Part shown: positions 1-6,120 of the stretch, piece after piece
Position numbering within the stretch: the first letter of the stretch is position 1
Layout: each line of letters opens with the position of its first letter
Assembly: GCA_035697245.1 (NCBI GenBank)
Contig: DASSDH010000150.1
Span: 1 to 48,480 of the forward strand
Reading direction: 5' to 3'
DNA length: 48,480 bases
Source of the DNA: JACVRX01 sp035697245
GTDB taxonomy: Bacteria; Actinomycetota; Actinomycetes; Jiangellales; Jiangellaceae
Made by a program: the position numbers and the translations under genes
The notes under the pieces: model-generated
Seen by the model: the letters and a program-made list of their open reading frames with translations, nothing else
Told to the model about the DNA's origin: nothing
Databases searched by the model: none

Positions 1-77
1 GATAGCGCTGCTCAGCCACGCTCAGCTCCCGCACCCAGACCACCTCCCAGCACAGCCGAGAGACGGCAAACGATCAT

Positions 78-165
78 GTCAAGGATCAACCGAGCAGATG
101 TCAACCATCAACCGAGCAACCGTCAAGCATCAACCGATCCCATTTCGTCAAGGATCAGCCGAGCG
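78..165. repeat. Four imperfect direct repeats (19 bp)
   Basis: Four copies of a unit close to GTCAAGGATCAACCGAGC start at 78, 100, 122 and 147, so the spacing is 22, 22 and 25 bp. They lie just beyond the 3' end of the tRNA gene at 182-256. The units are too short, too few and too degenerate for a CRISPR array. They could be binding sites for a regulator, a decayed tandem duplication, or part of a 3' processing region. The rest of bases 1-181 shows no gene. Confidence 0.6.
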
Positions 166-181
166 CACACAGTGGGGCGCG

Positions 182-256
182 TGGGGCGGGTGGGACTCGA
201 ACCCACGACCTGACGGATTATGAGTCCGCTGCTCTGACCAGCTGAGCTACCGCCCC
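182..256 (-). tRNA. tRNA with CAT anticodon (Met elongator or Ile2)
   Basis: Read on the minus strand, a full cloverleaf folds: acceptor GGGGCGG pairs with CCGCCCC, the D arm is GCTC..GAGC, the anticodon stem GCGGA/TCCGT encloses the loop CTCATAA, and the T arm GTGGG/CCCAC encloses TTCGAGT. The discriminator is A and no CCA is encoded. The anticodon is CAT, so this is either elongator tRNA-Met or the tRNA-Ile2 whose C34 is converted to lysidine by TilS. The two cannot be told apart safely by eye. Confidence 0.95.
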
Positions 257-353
257 AAGCATCGCGGCAGGCGACACCCAACCGAGCGTAGTGCCTCGTC
301 GGGACGGCGACGGCGCAGCACAGACGCAGGCCCTCTTCCCACCACCAGGCCAG

Positions 354-421
354 TACATACATCACGAGGCTTGCAAGCCTGGTGACGTACAGGCACGGGT
401 GGTCCCCGTGGTCATTTCGCC
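354..421. repeat. Intergenic palindromic repeat, copy 1
   Basis: A 30-bp imperfect palindrome (359-388, arms ACATCACGAGGC / GCCTGGTGACGT around a TTGCAA centre) is followed by a conserved tail resembling GGGTGGT..CGTGGTCATT. The same arrangement recurs at 31245-31312 with about 80 percent identity, and part of the tail recurs at 43722-43740. The copy lies between the divergent tRNA gene and the HtrA-like gene, in a 255-bp gap that otherwise shows no gene. Confidence 0.7.
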
Positions 422-511
422 AATGGCGTAAGGCCACGGCGGGAACAGCCGATGCGGCAAGGGGGTTGGACGGCGTGTAATTGTGCAATCGGAACGACCA
501 GGGGTGAGCCG

Positions 512-1489
512 ATGAGTGACGAGGCCGTCCCCCTGCCGGGGTTCGGGGAAACCGACGAGCCCCTGGATGCCTACTCGCGTGCGGTGACCAGTGTCGCCGA
601 GGAGCTTCTCCCCCATGTGGCCAGCGTCCGCGTGCGCGGATCCCGAGGTGGATACGAGTACCAGGGTGGCGGCTCGGCGGTGGTCTTCACCGACGACGGG
701 TACCTCGTGACGAATGCACATGTGGTCGGCCGGTCCCAGCGCGGCACTGCAGCGTTCACCGACGGTTCCGAGGTCGGCTTCGATGTCGCCGGCTCCGATC
801 CGCTGTCGGATCTCGCGGTCATTCGGGCTCGCGGTAGCACCCCGTCGGCAGCACGGTTCGGTGATGCCGAGGACCTGCGGGTCGGCCAGCTGGTCGTTGC
901 GGTCGGCAGCCCGCTCGGGCTGGCGGCTTCGGTTACGGCCGGCGTGGTCAGCGGTTTGGGCAGATCCCTACCGACTCGAAGCGGCCAGGCCGCACGGGTC
1001 GTCGAAGACGTAATCCAGACCGACGCCGCACTCAACCCGGGCAACTCGGGAGGTGCCCTCGCCGACGCCCGCGCGCGCGTAGTCGGCATCAACACCGCCG
1101 TCGCCGGAATCGGGCTCGGGCTGGCCGTTCCGATCAACGCGACCAGCCGCCGTATCCTCGCAACCCTGATGCGCGATGGCCGGGTACGGCGCGCATACCT
1201 CGGCCTGGTCAGCACGCCGGCACCACTTCCCGCAGCGCTGGCGGACCGTTTGGACCAGCGGCAAAGCCTTCGCATCATCGACGTGGTCAATGGCAGTCCG
1301 GCTGACCGCGCCGGGCTCAAGGCCGGTGACCTGGTTCTTTCGGCCGGTCGTGCTCCGGTCGCCGCTGCGGAGAGCTTGCAACGGCTCTTGTTCGACGACG
1401 CCATCGGGGCGCCTCTACCCCTAACTGTCCTGCGTAACGGCGCCATGGTCGACGTCATCGCCGTTCCAATCGAGCTTGAGCGGGTCTGA
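512..1489 (+). CDS. HtrA/DegP-like trypsin-fold serine protease with C-terminal PDZ domain
   Basis: This 325-residue protein is an S1C-family serine protease. The catalytic triad reads as His70 (VTNAHVVG), Asp100 (SDPLSDLAVIRA) and Ser179 (NPGNSGGAL). A PDZ domain occupies about residues 230-320 (GSPADRAGLKAGDLVLSAG). The ATG at 512 is chosen because AGGGGTGA sits just upstream; an in-frame upstream start at 452 would add 20 residues of low-complexity sequence. Unlike most family members it shows no signal peptide or membrane anchor, so it probably acts in the cytoplasm. Seen: triad, PDZ and the missing leader. Inferred: a role in protein quality control. It ends 19 bp before an operator that serves the next operon, and its own promoter lies in the repeat-bearing gap upstream. 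Confidence 0.9.
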   Translation: MSDEAVPLPGFGETDEPLDAYSRAVTSVAEELLPHVASVRVRGSRGGYEYQGGGSAVVFTDDGYLVTNAHVVGRSQRGTAAFTDGSEVGFDVAGSDPLSDLAVIRARGSTPSAARFGDAEDLRVGQLVVAVGSPLGLAASVTAGVVSGLGRSLPTRSGQAARVVEDVIQTDAALNPGNSGGALADARARVVGINTAVAGIGLGLAVPINATSRRILATLMRDGRVRRAYLGLVSTPAPLPAALADRLDQRQSLRIIDVVNGSPADRAGLKAGDLVLSAGRAPVAAAESLQRLLFDDAIGAPLPLTVLRNGAMVDVIAVPIELERV

Positions 1490-1507
1490 GACTCACCTAC
1501 CAGCCAC

Positions 1508-1524
1508 TCACCCGGCCTGGGTGA
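1508..1524. promoter_or_regulatory. Operator A of the LAL regulon
   Basis: TCACCCGGCCTGGGTGA is one of four exact copies of TCACCC-N5-GGGTGA. It lies 54 bp upstream of the ZIP-SulP operon. The likely ligand is the LuxR-type regulator encoded at 6121-8790 (inference from clustering). Confidence 0.7.
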
Positions 1525-1578
1525 TGTCACGATCGAACCGCCCGCAGACAGTTGGCGTGCTGTCCCGATCGGAGGGCC

Positions 1579-2307
1579 ATGGCCGAGGCGTTCTTCTGGG
1601 GCATGCTCGGCTCGGTCTCTCTGATTCTTGGCGCCGTCGTTGTCGCCGTGAATATGCCATCGGCACGAACACTCGGGCTGATCATGGGCTTCGGGTCGGG
1701 TGTGCTGATCAGTGCCGTCGCGTTCGAGCTGGTCGAGGAGGCCGCCAGCGTGGCCAGAGGGCTGGGCGCCACGACGATCGGCTTCTTCATTGGAATGGGG
1801 GTGTTCCTCCTCGGCGACCAGGCAATCTCCACCATGGGCTACCGCGACCGGAAGAAGATGAACGCCGTCCACTCGGCCAGCGGTCTGGCCATCGTGCTCG
1901 GCATCATTCTCGACGGCGTACCGGAGTCAGCGGTGCTCGGGCTGACCGTGCTCGAGTCAGGAACGATCGGCGTCGCAGTGCTCGCGGCTGTGTTCCTGTC
2001 CAACCTGCCAGAATCTATTGCCGCGACCAGCGGCCTGCGCTCGAGCGGCTGGAGTTGGGGCAGCGTGTACGGGCTGTGGACAGGCATCGTGCTGGTGTCT
2101 GGAATCGCCGCGGCCGTGGGCTACCAGCTCATGTCCGCGGCCACACCGGCGGCCTTCGCGTTCGTCCTGGCCTTCGCGGGCGGCGCAATCTTGTCCATGC
2201 TCGCCACCACGATGATGCCCGAGGCCTACGAATACGGCGGACGGCTCGTCGGCGTCACCACCACGATCGGCTTCGCTGCCGCCTTTGCCATCAGCTGGGC
2301 ATCGTGA
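1579..2307 (+). CDS. Divergent ZIP-family metal transporter
   Basis: This is a 242-residue integral membrane protein with about eight hydrophobic segments and the ZIP-family pattern of small-residue-rich helices. The two signature helices read LDGVPES (112-117) and SNLPES (141-146); a third acidic site is MMPEAYE (213-218). Canonical ZIP proteins have His in the first two places (HN-PEG), so here those ligands are Asp112 and Asn142 while the glutamates remain. Substrate choice is therefore open. The ATG at 1579 follows GGAGGG closely. The stop overlaps the start of the SulP gene by one base (TGATG), which indicates translational coupling. Operator A lies 54 bp upstream, placing the pair in the proposed LAL regulon. 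Family assignment is fairly sure; zinc as the ion is not. Confidence 0.8.
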   Translation: MAEAFFWGMLGSVSLILGAVVVAVNMPSARTLGLIMGFGSGVLISAVAFELVEEAASVARGLGATTIGFFIGMGVFLLGDQAISTMGYRDRKKMNAVHSASGLAIVLGIILDGVPESAVLGLTVLESGTIGVAVLAAVFLSNLPESIAATSGLRSSGWSWGSVYGLWTGIVLVSGIAAAVGYQLMSAATPAAFAFVLAFAGGAILSMLATTMMPEAYEYGGRLVGVTTTIGFAAAFAISWAS

Positions 2308-4028
2308 TGACTGACACTTCAGGACGGCAACCGAGCACGGGGCGCTTCACCGGCCTGCGATCCTGGGGCTGGTCGATCAAACCTGAACGGCAACACTTCG
2401 GGAAGGACCTGGTCGCCGGTCTTCCGCGCTCCATCGGCAGTGTTCCGGACGGCATGGCAATGGCCGTCCTCGTCGGCGTCAACCCGGTGCACGGCCTGTA
2501 CGCGAGCTTCGCGGGACCAATTGCCGGTGGGCTGACGTCGAGCACCCAACTGATGGTGATCACCCCGACCACAGCAGCGGCACTCGCCGCGGGGTCAGCG
2601 GTAGTTGGGTTCGATGCCGATCAACGGCCAGCAGCGCTGTTCCTGCTCACGGTGCTCGCTGGCCTCGTCATGATCGCCGCCGGTCTCCTCCAGCTTGGCC
2701 GCTACACCCGGTTCGTGTCGCATGCGGTGATGACCGGGTTTCTCACCGGCGTCGCTGTGAACATCATCTGCGGCCAGCTCGGCGACCTCACCGGGGTCGC
2801 TGCAGAGGGGCCGAGCGCTCTGGCGAAAGCCTTCGACGTCATCACCCACCCGCGCACCATCAACCTGGCGTCGCTGCTGACCGGGCTCGCGGCACTGGCC
2901 ATCCTGTTCGGGCTGGCCAGGACCCGGTGGAAGATGGTAGGCGCGCTGGTGGCATTGATCATCCCGACACTCGCCGTGGCCGTCGCTGGCGCTGACAGCG
3001 TCGCCCGGGTCGAGGACGAGGGCGCCATCCCCCAACTGATTCCGCTCCCCGCACTGCCCGATTTCAGCCTGATCTCGGTCGACCTGGTCGTCAACGCATT
3101 CGCCATCGCAGTCATCGTGCTGGTGCAGGGCGCCGGGGTGAGCGAGGCCGCCCCGAATGCTGACGGCCGGCCGTCGAACATGAACCGCGACTTCCTCGCC
3201 CAAGGGGTGGGAAACCTCGCCGCCGGCCTGTTCCGGGGCCAGCCGGTGGGCGGCTCGGTGGGACAGACCGCCCTCAACATTACAGCCGGGGCGCGGACCC
3301 GGTGGGCGGCGATCTGGTCGGGCATCTGGATGCTGGTGATCCTCATCGCCTTCGCCGGCCTCGTGGGCAAGGTCGCGATGCCCACGCTGGCCGCGGTGTT
3401 GATCTTCGCCGCGATCGGCGCAATTCGGCCCTTCGAGCTGGCGACAATCTGGCGCACCGGATATAGGTCGCAGATCGCGCTTGGGGCCACCTTCACCGCC
3501 ACCTTGTTCATGCCGGTGGCCGCTGCGGTCGGCGTGGGAGTCGTGCTGTCGTTGCTGTTGCAGCTCAACCAGGAGGCCATGGACCTCACCGTCGTCGAGC
3601 TCGTGCCCACCGACGACGGCCGGTTCCGGGAACAGCCAGCACCCCGAGCCCTGACCAGCCACCAGGTCACCGTGCTCGACGTCTACGGCAGCCTCTTCTA
3701 CGCCGGCGCCCGCACCCTGCAGGCACACCTACCCGAAGTCGCCGGAGCCCGGGCACCGGCGGTCGTGCTCCGGCTGCGGGGTCGCACCTCACTGGGCGCG
3801 ACCTTCTTCCGCATCCTCGCTGCCTACGCTCAGCAGCTGGCGGCAGCGGGTGGCCGGCTCTACCTGTCCGGTCTGGCGCCGGACATGGCGGAGCTGTTAG
3901 CCAAGACCGGACGGGTGACGGTGACCTCGCCGATCCGCGTGTTCGGCGCGACACCGGTGCTGGGCGAGTCGACCTGGGCGGCATTGCACGACGCGCAGGC
4001 ATGGGTCGTCGAACACGATCCGACCTGA
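2307..4028 (+). CDS. SulP (SLC26) family anion transporter with STAS domain
   Basis: This 573-residue protein belongs to the SulP family, which moves sulfate, bicarbonate and related anions. The membrane domain covers about residues 20-420, with the family motif around IGSVPDGMAMAVLVGVNP and VHGLYASFAGPIAGGLT. A cytoplasmic STAS domain follows at about 450-555 (VTVLDVYGSLFYAGARTL through LYLSGLAPDMAELL). The ATG at 2307 overlaps the stop of the ZIP gene, so the two are read from one transcript. A GTG one codon earlier is also possible. The substrate cannot be read from the sequence. A nearby formylglycine-generating enzyme under the same operator makes sulfate attractive, because sulfatases release sulfate, but this is an inference. 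Confidence 0.9.
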   Translation: MTDTSGRQPSTGRFTGLRSWGWSIKPERQHFGKDLVAGLPRSIGSVPDGMAMAVLVGVNPVHGLYASFAGPIAGGLTSSTQLMVITPTTAAALAAGSAVVGFDADQRPAALFLLTVLAGLVMIAAGLLQLGRYTRFVSHAVMTGFLTGVAVNIICGQLGDLTGVAAEGPSALAKAFDVITHPRTINLASLLTGLAALAILFGLARTRWKMVGALVALIIPTLAVAVAGADSVARVEDEGAIPQLIPLPALPDFSLISVDLVVNAFAIAVIVLVQGAGVSEAAPNADGRPSNMNRDFLAQGVGNLAAGLFRGQPVGGSVGQTALNITAGARTRWAAIWSGIWMLVILIAFAGLVGKVAMPTLAAVLIFAAIGAIRPFELATIWRTGYRSQIALGATFTATLFMPVAAAVGVGVVLSLLLQLNQEAMDLTVVELVPTDDGRFREQPAPRALTSHQVTVLDVYGSLFYAGARTLQAHLPEVAGARAPAVVLRLRGRTSLGATFFRILAAYAQQLAAAGGRLYLSGLAPDMAELLAKTGRVTVTSPIRVFGATPVLGESTWAALHDAQAWVVEHDPT

Positions 4029-4048
4029 CCCATCCTCCGCCAACGGGC

Positions 4049-4065
4049 TCACCCGCACCGGGTGA
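4049..4065. promoter_or_regulatory. Operator B of the LAL regulon
   Basis: TCACCCGCACCGGGTGA is the second exact copy of TCACCC-N5-GGGTGA. It lies 34 bp before the first ATG of the frameshifted DUF6069 gene and 20 bp after the SulP stop. Confidence 0.7.
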
Positions 4066-4099
4066 CGCGGTGTTCGACGGCCCAGGGCACAGTGTCCAT

Positions 4100-4572
4100 A
4101 TGATGAGTTCCCATCGCTCCGGTGGCGTGCCCCCAATGGTCATCGACGCCGGCCGGCTGTGGGTGGGTGCCTTAGCGACTGCGCTTGTTGCGGCACTCAC
4201 CGCGGCCGTTGGTGTACTGATTGCGACCGGCCTCCTCGACGTCGAGGTACTCGCGCCCCCGGCTTTACCGAATCCGAACTAGCCAACTATGCGATCGCAG
4301 CGGCCATTGCCGCTCTGCTTGCCACTGCGCTCATCCACCTGCTGATCATCTCAGCGCCCCGGCCATTCGCCTATTTCCATTGGATCATGGGCCTGTTGAT
4401 CGTCGCCGTGACCCTCGTTCCATTCACGTCCTCCGCCACTTTGGGTACCAAGGTCGCGACCGCGTTGATCAATCTCGTGGTCGGCATCGCCATCGCCTCT
4501 CTCACTTCTGGAACAGCCGCCCGTGTCATACGGCAGGCCGGGCGAGCACCGGGAGAAGATTCGGCCTACTGA
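4100..4572 (+). pseudogene. DUF6069-type membrane protein, split by a one-base frameshift
   Basis: Two frames join into one DUF6069-like protein of about 155 residues with four membrane helices. The first part (start ATG at 4100, 4103 or 4136) runs RLWVGALATALVAALTA to DVEVLAPP. The second part continues from FTESELANYAIAAAIAALL through FHWIMGLLIVAVTLVPF to TALINLVVGIAIASL. The break is at the five-C run at 4256-4260: one more C would restore a single frame. As given, the first frame stops at 4282. This can be a true mutation, a homopolymer sequencing error, or a -1 frameshift. The conserved second half and the intact operator B upstream argue that the gene was functional until recently. The function of DUF6069 is unknown. 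Confidence 0.7.
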
Positions 4573-4585
4573 TTCGGGAACTGGT

Positions 4586-4605
4586 GGCGGGCCAACGCGG
4601 CCGCC
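4586..4605. terminator. Possible bidirectional hairpin between convergent genes
   Basis: GGCGGGCC and GGCCGCC can pair over a five-base loop (seven pairs and one bulged G). The hairpin lies between the convergent ends of the DUF6069 gene (4572) and the FGE gene (4609). No T-run follows on either strand, which is common in actinobacteria, so the call is tentative. Confidence 0.35.
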
Positions 4606-4608
4606 GGC

Positions 4609-5595
4609 TTAATGGTCGCCTGGGCGAACGATGAGTCGGAAGCCGAGATGGCTGGTGCTTGTGTCGACGGCTTGCGCCATCCGGGCGGCCGGACGGTATC
4701 GGCGGCAATAGTTCGGCGCGCACAGGTGCGAGCCGCCCTTCATCACCCGGCGTGGCGTTCCCGATTGATCCGCTGGGTCGATGCTGCGTTGGCGATCGCT
4801 GCCCCGCGGATTCTGCACGGTGCAGCAGCTGTGGCTGACCGCACTGTGTGCCTCGTACCAGTCGGTCGTCCACTCCCAAACGTTGCCGGTCATGTCGAAA
4901 AGCCCGTATCCGTTGGGCGGGTATCGGCCCGCCGGTGCCGTGCCGTCATAGCCGTCATCACCGGTGTTCTGGTTCGGGAACGCTCCCTGCCAGGTGTTGG
5001 CCATCCACTGCCCACCGGGCGTCATCTCGTCTCCCCAGGCGTACGCTGCACCGTCCAGGCCCCCGCGCGCGGCGAACTCCCACTCGGCCTCGGTCGGCAC
5101 CTGCTTGCCCACCCACTGCGCGTATGCCTCGACGTCGGCCCAGGCCACGTGCACGACGGGATGATCGGGCTTGTTGCGGATCGAGCTGTCCGGACCCTGC
5201 GGGTGGCGCCAGTCGGCACCCGGAACCCACGACCACCAGTTGTACGCGTCGCGCAGGTCTACCGGGCGCCCCGGCGAAACGAACACGCTCGACCCAGCCA
5301 CGAGCATCGCGGGCTCCGCACCCGGATACTCCTCGGCCTGCGGCGTCTGCTCGGCGAGTGTCACATACCCGGTTTTGCGCACGAACCGAGCGAACTCCCG
5401 GTTGGTCACGGCGTACCGGTCGATCCAGAAGCCACCGACGCTCACTCGATGGGCCGGCGCCTCTTCGGGGTAATGATCGTCGGACCCCATCGAGAACGTT
5501 CCGCCGCCGACCCAGACCATGCCCGGATCGGGAGCGGATCCGGGCAGGTCGATTGGGGTGGTCGGGCGGGTCGTCAGCTCGAGGTCGTCCGGCAC
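4609..5595 (-). CDS. Formylglycine-generating enzyme (sulfatase-modifying factor)
   Basis: This 328-residue protein matches the FGE/SUMF1 family across its length (GMVWVGGGTFSMGSDD near residue 25, TGNVWEWTTDWY near 236, GFRL at the end). FGE oxidises a cysteine in the CxPxR motif of type I sulfatases to formylglycine, using oxygen and copper. The two active-site cysteines are present as Cys292 and Cys297 (GGSHLCAPNYCRRYRPAAR), so this should be a true FGE and not one of the many look-alikes that lack them. The start is GTG at 5595 with no clear ribosome binding site. It follows the DUF7144 gene by 13 bp in one operon under operator C. No sulfatase is encoded in this window, so its client lies elsewhere. 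Confidence 0.92.
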   Translation of the reverse strand: MPDDLELTTRPTTPIDLPGSAPDPGMVWVGGGTFSMGSDDHYPEEAPAHRVSVGGFWIDRYAVTNREFARFVRKTGYVTLAEQTPQAEEYPGAEPAMLVAGSSVFVSPGRPVDLRDAYNWWSWVPGADWRHPQGPDSSIRNKPDHPVVHVAWADVEAYAQWVGKQVPTEAEWEFAARGGLDGAAYAWGDEMTPGGQWMANTWQGAFPNQNTGDDGYDGTAPAGRYPPNGYGLFDMTGNVWEWTTDWYEAHSAVSHSCCTVQNPRGSDRQRSIDPADQSGTPRRVMKGGSHLCAPNYCRRYRPAARMAQAVDTSTSHLGFRLIVRPGDH

Positions 5596-5608
5596 GCCAT
5601 CTACTCAA

Positions 5609-6019
5609 TCAGAATTGGGTCTCGCGAAGTTCGCTGCCGTGGACGATCAGCGCCCAGATGATCAGCACGTCCAGGGTGATCACGATGACGCTCCACACCG
5701 GGTGGAAGTTCAGCGACGCGAGCTGCGCAATCGCGTTGAGCATGACCACGATGACCGCGAAGATGCGGGCCCACGTGGCCCCGGAGAACAAGCCGAACCC
5801 GGCCAGCAACGCCAGCAAGCCGATGATCAAGTGCGTCCAGCCCCACCCGGTGACGTCCAGGATGACGCCGCCACCTTGGGTTGGGAGGAAGACGTCATCG
5901 GTGAAGATTGCTGCGAACCCCTGGATGATGTTGAACGCGCCGAGCAGGACGAGCATGAGCCCGGCGAACCAGATCCAGCCGACCCATCCGGTGGTCCTGG
6001 TTGTTTCTGGCGTACTCAT
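5609..6019 (-). CDS. DUF7144-type four-helix membrane protein
   Basis: This 136-residue protein has four predicted membrane helices (WIWFAGLMLVLLGAFNIIQG, then ILDVTGWGWTHLIIGLLALL, then IFAVIVVMLNAIAQLASL, then VIVITLDVLIIWALIV) and matches DUF7144 in layout. The ATG at 6019 follows a strong GGGAGGG. It is the first gene of the operon with FGE, and operator C lies 72 bp upstream. The family has no known function. Its pairing here with FGE and a LAL regulator suggests a membrane partner of the same response, but nothing in the sequence shows a substrate. Confidence 0.85.
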   Translation of the reverse strand: MSTPETTRTTGWVGWIWFAGLMLVLLGAFNIIQGFAAIFTDDVFLPTQGGGVILDVTGWGWTHLIIGLLALLAGFGLFSGATWARIFAVIVVMLNAIAQLASLNFHPVWSVIVITLDVLIIWALIVHGSELRETQF

Positions 6020-6091
6020 CGACCCTCCCAATCTTGTCGACCCGCATCTCGGGTCGCGGGACGACAATGCCGGGCCGGCTGTCCAGCAACA

Positions 6092-6108
6092 TCACCCACA
6101 CCGGGTGA
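6092..6108. promoter_or_regulatory. Operator C of the LAL regulon
   Basis: TCACCCACACCGGGTGA is the third exact copy of TCACCC-N5-GGGTGA. It lies 72 bp upstream of the DUF7144-FGE operon, which reads leftward, and 12 bp beyond the stop codon of the LAL regulator gene. Confidence 0.7.
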
Positions 6109-6120
6109 AGTTCGACCCGG

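Noticed and set aside
78..165. CRISPR array
   Set aside because: Only four imperfect units with spacers of 3-6 bases, no cas genes nearby.
182..256. Initiator tRNA-fMet
   Set aside because: The first pair G1-C72 is matched, whereas initiator tRNA has a mismatch there, and the anticodon stem lacks the three G-C pairs.
571..1872. Long minus-strand frame of 433 codons opposite the HtrA gene
   Set aside because: Antisense shadow of a high-GC gene: low complexity, rich in Arg/Ser/Pro, no domain, no ribosome binding site; the plus strand encodes the protease triad.
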